A stretch of 16,420 nt of DNA from an uncultured Candidatus Saccharibacteria bacterium (GCA_946478995.1 CAMLDK010000011.1:1-16420), one strand, 5' to 3'. Counted from the stretch's first letter, positions 7,021 to 14,390 are shown. Made by a program: numbers and translations. The notes: generated by a model from the letters alone, not told the origin.

Positions 7021-7500
7021 ATGAGAAAACCAAGTGAGGCAACCAGATATATCCTTGAAGCTTTTATACCCTACACCAAAGCCAATCTTTTGCTTGCGTT
7101 CAAGCCTTCACAGTTTTTCAATGAACTAGAGAAAAAATCCGGGCAAAAAAAGCGTTCTCTTGAAACGGCATATTATCGCTCAATCAAAAAAGGACTTGTC
7201 GAGCTTGATAATAACCGGATCCCCCGCTTGACTGAGCGAGGCCGGAGAAAAGCCCAGCTTTACAAACCCACCAGATTAAAATTCGGAGCGCATCTGATGA
7301 TTATTTTTGACATTCCCGAGTCTGAGCGCTCGAAAAGACGGAGACTGAGAATTTTGCTCCAGGCACTTTCCTTCCGACAGATACAGAAAAGTGTCTGGGA
7401 AACAGAATATGATCACCGCGATTATCTTCGGGCTGAGATAGCCGACATGAATCTTCAGGAATACGTGCGAGTCTACGAGACTGCTCAGATTGAAATATAA
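7021..7500 (+). CDS. PaaX-like transcriptional regulator (winged helix + Cas2-like domain)
   Basis: A 159-aa protein. The N-terminal part (about 8-80) is helical with a wing-like end (LDNNRIPRLTERGRRKA), consistent with a winged helix. The C-terminal part (about 88-159) has the Cas2-like ferredoxin fold signature: strand LMIIFDIPE with Asp at 97, then a basic helix SKRRRLRILLQAL, then 'FRQIQKSVWETEYD'. This pattern 'DIPe..r..R..LR..L...gF...q.SVW' is shared by PaaX-family repressors and Cas2; the latter name is often given to such CPR proteins. No CRISPR repeats or other cas genes are here, and the winged helix points to DNA-binding regulation. Matching palindromes lie upstream of this gene and upstream of the exporter that follows, so I infer it represses both. 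Ligand unknown. Confidence 0.75.
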   Translation: MRKPSEATRYILEAFIPYTKANLLLAFKPSQFFNELEKKSGQKKRSLETAYYRSIKKGLVELDNNRIPRLTERGRRKAQLYKPTRLKFGAHLMIIFDIPESERSKRRRLRILLQALSFRQIQKSVWETEYDHRDYLRAEIADMNLQEYVRVYETAQIEI

Positions 7501-7512
7501 GTTTTCAAAATG

Positions 7513-7526
7513 TGTCCGATCGGACG
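7513..7526. promoter_or_regulatory. Candidate operator 2 for the Cas2-like regulator
   Basis: TGTCCGATCGGACG contains a perfect 12-bp palindrome (GTCCGATCGGAC, 7514-7525). It repeats operator 1 at 12 of 14 positions and begins 12 bp after the regulator's stop codon, 40 bp upstream of the exporter's -10. A shared site before both genes of a regulator/exporter pair is the classic arrangement for a local repressor. Confidence 0.5.
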
Positions 7527-7543
7527 AGTTATGACGGGCAGTT

Positions 7544-7571
7544 TTGTTTTATAAAATGTTTGTGGTATAAT
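7544..7571 (+). promoter_or_regulatory. Promoter of the ABC exporter gene
   Basis: TGGTATAAT (7563-7571) is an extended -10. A weak -35, TTGTTT at 7544-7549, lies 16 bp upstream. The start point should be near 7578, giving a leader of about 155 nt before the GTG at 7734. Confidence 0.6.
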
Positions 7572-7587
7572 GTAATTTAACATTACA
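7571..7587. promoter_or_regulatory. Inverted repeat over the exporter transcription start
   Basis: TGTAAT-TTAAC-ATTACA is a perfect 6-bp-arm inverted repeat that begins on the last base of the -10 and covers the predicted start point. It is a good position for a repressor, and its sequence differs from the CCGATCGG sites. It could equally form the 5' end of the leader RNA as a small hairpin. Confidence 0.35.
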
Positions 7588-7595
7588 AAATTAAA

Positions 7596-7664
7596 GGAAA
7601 GGGCCGGTGCAAAAAAATGTTGGTAAATAAACCACCAACAATCCTAAACAATGTGGTTCTTTCC
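7596..7664 (+). ncRNA. Structured leader RNA element of the ABC exporter mRNA
   Basis: The leader can form a 10-bp helix between GGAAAGGGCC (7596-7605) and GGTTCTTTCC (7655-7664), with two G-U pairs inside. It encloses a perfect 7-bp hairpin TGTTGGT (7618-7624) / ACCAACA (7634-7640). I see no match to a riboswitch class I know. No T-run follows, so any control would act on translation or RNA stability and not through an intrinsic terminator. Two tiny ORFs overlap the structure: GTG at 7607 (7 codons) and ATG at 7617 (19 codons). Confidence 0.45.
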
Positions 7665-7676
7665 ACTACTCTTTAG
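7617..7676 (+). CDS. Possible leader peptide (19 aa) upstream of the ABC exporter
   Basis: ATG at 7617 opens a 19-codon frame, MLVNKPPTILNNVVLSTTL, ending in TAG. It overlaps the inner hairpin and the 3' half of the outer helix, and contains a Pro-Pro pair. The purine-rich AAAGGAAAGGG at 7593-7603 lies rather far upstream for its start but is well placed for an overlapping 7-codon GTG ORF (7607-7630). Ribosomes on either would unfold the structure. No homology is recognised, and a frame this short can occur by chance. Confidence 0.2.
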   Translation: MLVNKPPTILNNVVLSTTL

Positions 7677-7709
7677 ACGAAACAAAATATCACTTAAAGC
7701 ATTGCATAT

Positions 7710-7731
7710 GCCGGGTTAAAGGAGACCCAGC
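7710..7731 (+). promoter_or_regulatory. RBS of the exporter presented in a hairpin loop
   Basis: The strong Shine-Dalgarno AAAGGAG (7718-7724) lies in the loop between GGGT (7713-7716) and ACCC (7725-7728), with two more possible G-C pairs outside (7710-7711 with 7730-7731). Spacing to GTG at 7734 is nine bases. It decides the GTG start and may be a control point. Confidence 0.45.
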
Positions 7732-7733
7732 TA

Positions 7734-9518
7734 GTGAATAATATAACCAGACAAACCCTTTTAGTTTTTTGGCGTCACGCGTTTAGATATAAGCGCTATC
7801 TTATACCCCTGCTTATAATCGTGCCTTTGGCTACGGCCGGATTAAGATTAGTTCCGCCGCTGGTTGCCGCCGCGGTTATCCAAAGGTTAGGATCAGGCGA
7901 TTTCATATCCGGCGATTTTTGGGCAAGTTTCGGGCCGGAAATAATTTTATATGCAGCCATAGCGGTGATTGGCGGCGTTGTACTTGCCCGCATAGATATG
8001 TACTTGGTCTGGAAACTGGAAACATACGTCAACCGCGACCTAGCCCGGACGATGTTCAACCATTTTATGAAGCTTGATACGAGCTTTCATGAAAACAGCT
8101 TCGGAGGGTCATTAGTATCCAGGACAAACAAGCTTATCGGCAGTTACATTCGTTTTACCGATACGCTGATTTTCCAGCTGCTACCTACCCTGACCAGCTT
8201 TGTATTTGTAATCATAGTGATGTATCCGAAGTCGCCGGCTTTTGTTTTGAGTTTTATAGCTTTTTCTTCAATTTTTGTGGTTACAACCTATTTGTTCAGC
8301 AAAAAAGTAAGGAAACTATCAGAAATTGAGGCGGACGCCGACCATCAATCTACCGGGGCTTTAGCCGATGCCGTAACAAACATCATGGCTATTAAAAGCT
8401 TCGCCTCCTGGAAATATGAAAAGAAGAAATTTGAGTCAATAACCGACCACACACGCCTGAAATCGATAGAGGTTATGAGGGCAACAATTTTTAGAGACTT
8501 TTTTGCCTCGATAATTACCACGGGCCTGCAGGTAGCCGCACTGGTCATAGCCGTAATCGCCATAGTCGAGCGCAATGCCGATCTGGCCACCGTCTTCTTA
8601 ATGCTGGCCTATACCGGGTTGATAGCCGATTACCTGTGGCAATTCAGCTCGCAAGTACTTAGAAGTTTTAACCGCTCCATGGGTGATGCCCAGAGGGCGA
8701 TTATCACGCTTAATACCAGCCCAGGGATAGTTGACGCTAAAAACCCCGTTGAATTTAAGGTAAAAAAAGGCGGTATAAAATTCGATAATGTAACATTTGA
8801 CCACGTAAATTCAGCTGATGAGAATGCAGCTCTTTTTCATAACTTGAGCTTTTCTGTGAATCCAGGCGAGAAAATCGGCCTGGTCGGCCACTCCGGCGGC
8901 GGCAAGACCACTATTACCAAGTTGCTTCTCAGGTATATGGATATTGACAGCGGTGAAATATCAATTGACGGATTCGACATATCCAAAGTTCCGCAAGATG
9001 AGCTGCGGGCGAAAATAACTTACGTTCCACAGGAACCGTTGCTGTTTCACCGCAGTCTTGCCGAGAACATAAGTTATGGTAAAAATAACGCCTCAAAAGA
9101 AGAAGTCATAAAAGTTTCTAAAGCCGCATATGCTCATGAGTTTATTGAGTCGTTGCCCAAAGGCTACGACACCCTGGTCGGCGAAAGAGGGGTCAAGCTG
9201 TCTGGCGGACAAAGACAGCGGATCGCCATAGCCCGGGCTATGCTCAAAGAAGCGCCTATCTTGCTTCTGGATGAGGCTACAAGCGCGCTGGATTCCGAGT
9301 CGGAGAAATATATCCAAGACGCCCTATGGAAATTAATGGAAGGCAAAACCGCGATCGTGATAGCCCATAGGCTTAGCACCATCCAGCGGATGGACAGGAT
9401 AATCGTGCTGGAAAACGGCGAGGTTATCGAGGAAGGTTCCCATAAGAAGTTGCTGCAGAACAACGGAATATACGCAGAGCTTTGGAAACATCAGTCCGGC
9501 GGATTTATCGAAGAATAA
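7734..9518 (+). CDS. ABC exporter half-transporter (MsbA/MdlB type)
   Basis: A 594-aa fused membrane-plus-ATPase protein that should act as a homodimer, or pair with another half, to export a hydrophobic or peptide-like substrate. The membrane domain (about 20-320) has several hydrophobic segments and the coupling region 'DTSFHENSFGGSLVSRTNKL'. The ATPase (about 348-590) is complete: Walker A GHSGGGKTT (385-393), Q-loop Q433, signature LSGGQ (489-493), Walker B ILLLDE (509-514) and switch H545. Start is GTG at 7734 with AAAGGAG nine bases upstream. The gene follows the Cas2-like regulator and has a palindromic operator candidate and a structured leader, so it is probably induced by a specific signal, perhaps a toxic compound it exports. 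Its stop is 3 bp from the convergent rplY stop, leaving no room for a terminator. Confidence 0.92.
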   Translation: MNNITRQTLLVFWRHAFRYKRYLIPLLIIVPLATAGLRLVPPLVAAAVIQRLGSGDFISGDFWASFGPEIILYAAIAVIGGVVLARIDMYLVWKLETYVNRDLARTMFNHFMKLDTSFHENSFGGSLVSRTNKLIGSYIRFTDTLIFQLLPTLTSFVFVIIVMYPKSPAFVLSFIAFSSIFVVTTYLFSKKVRKLSEIEADADHQSTGALADAVTNIMAIKSFASWKYEKKKFESITDHTRLKSIEVMRATIFRDFFASIITTGLQVAALVIAVIAIVERNADLATVFLMLAYTGLIADYLWQFSSQVLRSFNRSMGDAQRAIITLNTSPGIVDAKNPVEFKVKKGGIKFDNVTFDHVNSADENAALFHNLSFSVNPGEKIGLVGHSGGGKTTITKLLLRYMDIDSGEISIDGFDISKVPQDELRAKITYVPQEPLLFHRSLAENISYGKNNASKEEVIKVSKAAYAHEFIESLPKGYDTLVGERGVKLSGGQRQRIAIARAMLKEAPILLLDEATSALDSESEKYIQDALWKLMEGKTAIVIAHRLSTIQRMDRIIVLENGEVIEEGSHKKLLQNNGIYAELWKHQSGGFIEE

Positions 9519-9521
9519 TTA

Positions 9522-10271
9522 CTAAGCTTGTTTGGAGTCGGCTTCGGCAGGCTTTTCTTCAGCCGGTTTATTAGCTTGTTTTTCGGATTCTTTGCTGCCG
9601 GCAGACTCTTCGCCGGCTTGTGCGGATTCTCCGCCTTCGCTTTCGCCGCCTTCTTCAGATACAGCATCTGCGGCTTTTTGCTCTTCAAGCGCGGCGTCGG
9701 CTTCGGCGATCTGATCCTTTGGCATTTCCACGCTGGCGATAGCTGCTTCAGGATCGGTCTTAAGAGTGATGCCGCTTGGCAGGCGTATATCGCTTGCATG
9801 CAGCTTGTCCCCGACTTCAGCAAGAACAGACGCGTCGACTTCGACAGAATCTATCAAGTCCTTCGGCAACGCCTCTACCGTAATATGATCCAGGTGAGCC
9901 AGGACCAGCAGGCTGGCCTTTTCCGCAGGTATTTCGCCGGATAATTTCAATGGGATTTCGGCCGTGACTTTCTCGTCTTCTCTTATCGCCTGGAAAACCG
10001 CATGCAGTATATCCGTCCTGGCAGGCGCGTAAACCACATCTTTTAGAAGGGTGGTGTACTTCTTGCCGTCGATATCCAATTTGATAGCATGATGTTTGCC
10101 GGCGGCGGAAAAAACTTTTTTAAATTCCCCGGCGTTAACCACTACGTGAAGCGAATCTTTTCCTCTTTCATGGATCACGGCGGGAGTATGCCCGTCGCTG
10201 CGAAGCTGCTTGACCTGCTTGCCGAAAACTTCTCGTTTTTGGGCACTAAGAGTAATGTCTTCTTTGCTCAC
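9522..10271 (-). CDS. rplY: Ribosomal protein bL25 (CTC family, long form)
   Basis: A 249-aa 5S-rRNA-binding protein of the general stress protein CTC type. The N-terminal bL25 domain (about 1-93) contains 'KREVFGKQVKQLRSDGHTPAVIH' in place of the usual 'R...Gk.....LR..G.iPavvYG'. The CTC C-terminal beta domain spans about 98-185 ('EKVTAEIPLKLSGEIPAEKA', 'LPKDLIDSVEVDASVLAEVGD', 'LPSGITLKTDPEAAIASV'). A tail of about 60 residues rich in Glu, Ala, Ser and Gly follows and is probably disordered. GTG start at 10271 is supported by GGAGA at 10281-10285, nine bases upstream. It is divergent from the DedA gene with a shared promoter region, and convergent with the exporter. Antisense frames through the tail are open only because of its biased composition. 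Confidence 0.93.
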   Translation of the reverse strand: MSKEDITLSAQKREVFGKQVKQLRSDGHTPAVIHERGKDSLHVVVNAGEFKKVFSAAGKHHAIKLDIDGKKYTTLLKDVVYAPARTDILHAVFQAIREDEKVTAEIPLKLSGEIPAEKASLLVLAHLDHITVEALPKDLIDSVEVDASVLAEVGDKLHASDIRLPSGITLKTDPEAAIASVEMPKDQIAEADAALEEQKAADAVSEEGGESEGGESAQAGEESAGSKESEKQANKPAEEKPAEADSKQA

Positions 10272-10311
10272 TATTTATATTCTCCGGTTACTAATATTTC
10301 GTGTTCGATAA

Positions 10312-10320
10312 ATTATACCA
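10312..10320 (-). promoter_or_regulatory. Extended -10 promoter of rplY
   Basis: On the minus strand TGGTATAAT (TGn + TATAAT) lies about 40 bp upstream of the GTG at 10271; transcription should start near 10305. Its flank TTGTGGTATAAT closely repeats the exporter promoter (TTTGTGGTATAAT). No clear -35. Confidence 0.55.
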
Positions 10321-10340
10321 CAATATAACAGATTGCAGTG

Positions 10341-10346
10341 TATAAT
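10341..10346 (+). promoter_or_regulatory. -10 of the DedA gene
   Basis: TATAAT lies 7 bp before the GTG at 10354, so the start point would fall on or next to the start codon (leaderless). No Shine-Dalgarno is seen. The -35 is weak. It faces the rplY -10 24 bp away, so the two promoters overlap. Confidence 0.45.
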
Positions 10347-10353
10347 CTTTTAA

Positions 10354-10971
10354 GTGATTGAGCTATTTGCAGCCGGTTTTTTCGATCCTGAAAAATTAAT
10401 TGTCAGCGGGGGATTGCTTCTTATCGCAGCGATCATATTCGCCGAATGCGGATTGCTCTTCGGCGTGGTTTTTCCCGGCGATACTTTGCTGGTTGCCGTA
10501 GGCGTATTTGCCGCCCAAGGTCAGTTCTCTATATTGACGGCGATATCAGTGATCGTCATCAGCGCCATCTTGGGCGGAATATCCGGATATTATATCGGCC
10601 ACAAAGCCGGACCGAGGTTATTCACAAAAGAAGATGGAATGTTCTTCCGGCGGGAATATATACAAAAAGCCGAAGATTTTTATGAAAAACATGGCGGCAA
10701 GACCATAGCGCTCGCCCGTTTCGTGCCGGTCGTCAGAACCTTCGCGCCGGTAGTAGCCGGAATCGGCAATATGAACCTGGGCCGATTTATGTTTTATAAC
10801 CTGCTCGGCAGCCTGGCTTGGGGTATAAGTATTACTTTGGTTGCTTACTATCTGGGCGGAAAGTTCCCTTTTATAGTCAACCATATAGAATACGTCTTCT
10901 TATTCGCCATACCGTTTATCTTAGGTCCGCCGCTTTTCCATATCTGGCAAAACTACCGAAAAAAAGCTTAG
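10354..10971 (+). CDS. DedA family (SNARE-associated/VTT domain) membrane protein
   Basis: A 205-aa inner-membrane protein. DedA proteins are implicated in lipid carrier or phospholipid flipping and membrane homeostasis. Diagnostic segments are present: 'FAECGLLFGVVFPGDTLLVA' with the conserved acidic residue and 'PGD', 'GGISGYYIGHKAG', 'FYEKHGGKTIALARFVPVVR', then 'TFAPVVAGIGNMNLGRF', which carries the 'aRF.P..R...p..aG...m....F' signature with both conserved Arg residues. Several hydrophobic helices and a basic C-terminus follow. The start is GTG at 10354, directly after a TATAAT, so translation may be leaderless. It diverges from rplY. Its TAG (10969-10971) interlocks with the TAA of the convergent hypothetical gene (4-bp overlap). 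Confidence 0.92.
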   Translation: MIELFAAGFFDPEKLIVSGGLLLIAAIIFAECGLLFGVVFPGDTLLVAVGVFAAQGQFSILTAISVIVISAILGGISGYYIGHKAGPRLFTKEDGMFFRREYIQKAEDFYEKHGGKTIALARFVPVVRTFAPVVAGIGNMNLGRFMFYNLLGSLAWGISITLVAYYLGGKFPFIVNHIEYVFLFAIPFILGPPLFHIWQNYRKKA

Positions 10972-11474
10972 CTTTTGCCAAGCCGCCGGCCTTCAAGGAC
11001 ATTTCTAAGTTCTTCAGCGGCATAAACGCCGTCCAGCATTTGTGTGGTCGCAATCTTACCCAACCTGCTGTGGCATAAATATTTATAGATATTTTCGTGC
11101 AAAAACGCCGCGGGACGTAGAAAACGGACTGAAGGGCTTAGTAGTTTTTCCCTGTCTATATCTGTTGAAAAGACATTTCTCACAACTGCCAGCATTCCCG
11201 GCAAAGCTTCACGGTAATGATCTTCCATGGCGATCATTTTTTCCCGTCGATCAGGATGATTGGTAAACCTTATTACCTGATGGGCACCCTCGATCATCAG
11301 CTGCTCAGCCTCGGCTACAAATAATTCCCTATCTTCATTAAAATCCCTACCATGCATATCCGCCGTCGCTTCAGGATCATGCAAATAGACAACTCCGCCT
11401 AAATAACGGATATAGCCTTCCTCGGCCAGACTCATATCACCAGGGTTTGCTTCAAAATTGCTACTACTTGCCAT
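10968..11474 (-). CDS. Hypothetical protein downstream of uvrA
   Basis: I do not recognise this 168-aa protein. It has no signal peptide, membrane helix or Cys-pair motif. It is mostly predicted helical, with an acidic N-terminal half (DPEATADMHGRDFNEDRELF) and a more basic C-terminal half (RFLRPAAFLHENIYKYLCHS, then RNVLEGRRLGKS). His residues at MHGRDF, NHPDRRE and EDHYREA are spread out and form no known metal motif. The ATG at 11474 is 9 bp after the uvrA stop on the same strand, so it is probably the second gene of a uvrA operon. The junction carries a TATGTTA direct repeat. A TATAGT close to the start could also be a -10. The reading frame and tight packing support a real gene. Confidence 0.7.
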   Translation of the reverse strand: MASSSNFEANPGDMSLAEEGYIRYLGGVVYLHDPEATADMHGRDFNEDRELFVAEAEQLMIEGAHQVIRFTNHPDRREKMIAMEDHYREALPGMLAVVRNVFSTDIDREKLLSPSVRFLRPAAFLHENIYKYLCHSRLGKIATTQMLDGVYAAEELRNVLEGRRLGKS

Positions 11475-11483
11475 AGTAACATA

Positions 11484-14294
11484 CTATAACATAGTTTTCA
11501 AAAATTGTCCAGTCAGGCTCTCCTTGGTCCTGGCGACTTGTTCGGGCGTGCCTGCAGCTATGATCTCACCGCCGGCATCACCGCCTTCGGGGCCTAGGTC
11601 AATTATGTGGTCAGCCGATTTTATAACGTCCAGGTTATGCTCGATGACTACCATGCTGTTGCCGGTATCTACCAGTTTGTGAAGCACTTGAAGCAATTTG
11701 TCTACATCGGCAATATGCAGCCCCGTCGTCGGTTCGTCAAGTATGTATAAGGTGCGTCCGGTCGGACGGCGGGATAATTCCGTCGCCAGTTTGATACGCT
11801 GGGCTTCGCCGCCGGACAAAGTAGTAGCTGACTGGCCGAGATGAATGTAGCCCAAGCCTACATCGACTAAAGTCTGCAGTTTGCGGGCGACCGAGGGTAT
11901 ATTGGCAAAGAATTCCAGCGCTTGCTCGCAAGTCATGTTCAAAATATCGCTGATACTTTTGCCTTTATAATGAATTTCCAAAGCTTCCCGGTTGTAACGT
12001 TTACCTTTGCATTCCTCGCAGGGCACGTAAACATCCGGTAAGAAGTGCATCTCTATCTTGATGATGCCGTCACCGGCGCAATTTTCGCAGCGGCCGCCCC
12101 GGACATTGAAGCTGAATCTGCCGGCACTGTAGCCGCGCATCTTGGCCTCGGGAAGACCCGCGAACAATTCGCGGATAGGAGTAAATAGTCCGGTATAGGT
12201 AGCCGGGTTGCTACGGGGTGTCCGGCCGATCGGCGACTGGTCGATGACGATGACTTTGTCCAGGTGCTCAAGGCCTTTGACTTCGCTGTGTTTGCCGGGA
12301 ACGGTTTGGGCGCGCATCAGCCGAGCCTGGAGTTCTTTAGCCAGGATATCATTGATCAGACTGGATTTACCGGAACCGGAAACCCCGCTGATGACCACCA
12401 GCTTCCCTAAAGGTATTTCCGCGTCTATATCTTTTAGATTATTCTCACGAGCTCCCACTATAACCAGCTCGTTGCCATTACCTTTTCTTCTGGCCTTCGG
12501 GACTGCTATGGATTTTTCTCCCTTCAGATACTGTCCGGTCAAACTGCCGGGGATTTTTTCTACTTCTTCGGGGCTGCCTTGAGCGATGATTCTACCGCCA
12601 TGGATCCCTGCCCCCGGGCCTATGTCCAGGACATGGTCGCTTGTCCGGATAGTTTCTTCGTCATGCTCGACGACAATCACTGAATTGCCCAGGTCACGCA
12701 AGTGTTTCAAGGTGCTTATCAGGCGGTTATTGTCCCGCTGATGAAGGCCTATACTTGGTTCGTCCAACACATAAAGCACGCCTTGCAGGCCGCTGCCGAT
12801 CTGAGTTGCCAAGCGTATTCTCTGTGCCTCGCCGCCGGAAAGTGATGACGCGCTGCGAAGCAAATTCAGGTAATTAAGCCCCACATCCTGAAGGAACTTT
12901 AAACGAGCGTTGATCTCTTTTAATATCTGCTTGGCTATGAGCTGTTCGTTTTCGCTGAGCTTGATAGTCTCGAAAAACCCGGCCGCTTGGTCTATGGAAA
13001 GCTCGCATATATCCATGATCGATTTTTTATGTAAGGTTATAGCCAGGACTTCCGGTTTGAGCCTCCTGCCCTTGCAGGCATGGCAAGGTCTTTCCTGCAT
13101 AAAACGCTCGATATCGCGGCGCATGAAATCACTGTCGGTTTCCTTGTGCCGTCTTTCCAGATTAGGGATGATCCCTTCGAAGGTCGTATCGAAATATCTG
13201 CCGGAACCCAGCTTTACCTCGTAAGTTTCCTCTCCGGTGCCATACATAAGCTTATCCAATTGTTCCTTCTTCAATTGGGCGGTAGGCACATGCAGGGAAA
13301 ATCCGTGCTTATCAGCTACAGCCTGCATTTTTTTCATATACCACGCATCGGTATTGACCCTATTGAACGGGCGGATAGCACCTTCGGCGATAGTAAGCCT
13401 GCCGTTAGGAATAACAAGATCCGGATCAACTTCCAGGCGGCTGCCAAGCCCGGTACATACCGGGCATGCGCCATGCGGACTGTTAAAGCTGAAAGTCCGC
13501 GGCTCCAGCTCCGGGATGACGACTTCCGGGTGGTTTTCGCAGGCATAATTCACCGAATATAAATTCTCGGTTTTTGCGTCAGCATCCTGTATGATCAGCT
13601 TGCCGTCAGCCAGATTTAAGGCTTGCTCTACGCTCTGGGATAACCGTCCGCGGCTATCCTGGTCATTAACCAGCCTATCGACAACTATTTCAATCTTGTG
13701 CTTGTAATTCTTATCCAGTTCGGGCCACTCGTCCAGTGCATAGATAACCCCGTCCACCCGCGCGCGGGCAAAACCTTGCCTCTGATATTGCTCCGGAATA
13801 TGTTCGAATTGGCCTTTTTTATCGATGACTATCGGCGCCATGATAATGAGCCGCGCCTTATCCTGATACCCCCTCAACACCTGGTCGACTATCATGGTCG
13901 GCGTTTGTTTGCTTACGCTCTGGCCGCAAACCGGGCAATGAGGCACGCCAATACGGGCAAACAAGAGCCTGAGGTAATCATAAATCTCCGTTACGGTTGC
14001 TACGGTACTGCGCGGGTTTCGGCTGGTGGATTTCTGGTCGATTGATATGGCCGGGCTAAGACCGTCGATCTGGTCTACGTCCGGCTTGTCCATTTGTCCC
14101 AGGAACTGCCGCGCGTACGCGCTTAACGACTCTACGTAACGGCGCTGTCCTTCGGCGTAGATAGTATCAAAAGCCAGGCTGGATTTTCCCGAACCCGACA
14201 GGCCGGTTATGACTACCAGCTTGTTCCGCGGGATATCAACGCTGATATCTTTGAGGTTATGTTCGCGCGCGCCACTAACCGATATAAAATCCAT
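11484..14294 (-). CDS. uvrA: UvrABC excinuclease subunit A
   Basis: The 936-aa damage-recognition ATPase of nucleotide excision repair, of full length. Two ABC ATPase modules are complete: Walker [10 protein letters not shown] (31-39) and GVSGSGKSS (637-645), signatures LSGGEAQR at 485-492 and 826-833, and Walker B LDEP near 510 and 852. The second zinc module is intact (C736, C739, C759, C762). The first is unusual: the pair after 'NYA' is C252-E-N-H255, not CxxC, while C277 and C280 are kept, so it may be a Cys3-His site. Further pairs occur at C120/C123 and C404/C407. The ATG at 14294 is preceded by GAAGGG, four bases away, and by a TATAAT at 14327-14322. No SOS-box-like palindrome is seen. 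UvrC is elsewhere in the window, uvrB is not. Confidence 0.97.
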   Translation of the reverse strand: MDFISVSGAREHNLKDISVDIPRNKLVVITGLSGSGKSSLAFDTIYAEGQRRYVESLSAYARQFLGQMDKPDVDQIDGLSPAISIDQKSTSRNPRSTVATVTEIYDYLRLLFARIGVPHCPVCGQSVSKQTPTMIVDQVLRGYQDKARLIIMAPIVIDKKGQFEHIPEQYQRQGFARARVDGVIYALDEWPELDKNYKHKIEIVVDRLVNDQDSRGRLSQSVEQALNLADGKLIIQDADAKTENLYSVNYACENHPEVVIPELEPRTFSFNSPHGACPVCTGLGSRLEVDPDLVIPNGRLTIAEGAIRPFNRVNTDAWYMKKMQAVADKHGFSLHVPTAQLKKEQLDKLMYGTGEETYEVKLGSGRYFDTTFEGIIPNLERRHKETDSDFMRRDIERFMQERPCHACKGRRLKPEVLAITLHKKSIMDICELSIDQAAGFFETIKLSENEQLIAKQILKEINARLKFLQDVGLNYLNLLRSASSLSGGEAQRIRLATQIGSGLQGVLYVLDEPSIGLHQRDNNRLISTLKHLRDLGNSVIVVEHDEETIRTSDHVLDIGPGAGIHGGRIIAQGSPEEVEKIPGSLTGQYLKGEKSIAVPKARRKGNGNELVIVGARENNLKDIDAEIPLGKLVVISGVSGSGKSSLINDILAKELQARLMRAQTVPGKHSEVKGLEHLDKVIVIDQSPIGRTPRSNPATYTGLFTPIRELFAGLPEAKMRGYSAGRFSFNVRGGRCENCAGDGIIKIEMHFLPDVYVPCEECKGKRYNREALEIHYKGKSISDILNMTCEQALEFFANIPSVARKLQTLVDVGLGYIHLGQSATTLSGGEAQRIKLATELSRRPTGRTLYILDEPTTGLHIADVDKLLQVLHKLVDTGNSMVVIEHNLDVIKSADHIIDLGPEGGDAGGEIIAAGTPEQVARTKESLTGQFLKTML

Positions 14295-14321
14295 TAAACC
14301 CTTCTATATTACAGGGCAAAT

Positions 14322-14327
14322 ATTATA
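14322..14327 (-). promoter_or_regulatory. -10 of uvrA
   Basis: TATAAT on the minus strand, 27 bp upstream of the uvrA ATG, predicts a start near 14315 and a leader of about 20 nt that includes GAAGGG. At 17 bp upstream the -35 is only TGGAAA, so it is weak. Confidence 0.5.
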
Positions 14328-14390
14328 GAGGATTCTGCTGACTTTTTCCAGCCTTATAAGCAAAAACCATAATCATTTTATAAGATTATA

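Noticed and set aside
7021..7500. Cas2 nuclease of a CRISPR-Cas locus
   Set aside because: The fold signature is shared, but a winged-helix domain precedes it, there is no repeat-spacer array, and no cas1 or effector gene is nearby. A PaaX-like regulator fits better.
7513..7526. Rho-independent terminator after the regulator gene
   Set aside because: The palindrome leaves only a 4-bp stem with a 4-base loop and no T-run follows; its twin lies in a promoter, so operator is the better reading.
9528..9944. Plus-strand ORF of 138 aa opposite rplY
   Set aside because: Open only because the bL25 acidic tail has biased codons; no family pattern and wholly antisense to a certain gene.
12226..12233. 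Third CCGATCGG operator site
   Set aside because: It lies inside uvrA and encodes the conserved SPIGR part of [12 protein letters not shown]; the flanks do not match the two promoter sites.
13080..13562. Plus-strand ORF of 160 aa inside uvrA
   Set aside because: Antisense to a highly conserved gene, with no recognisable domain or own promoter.
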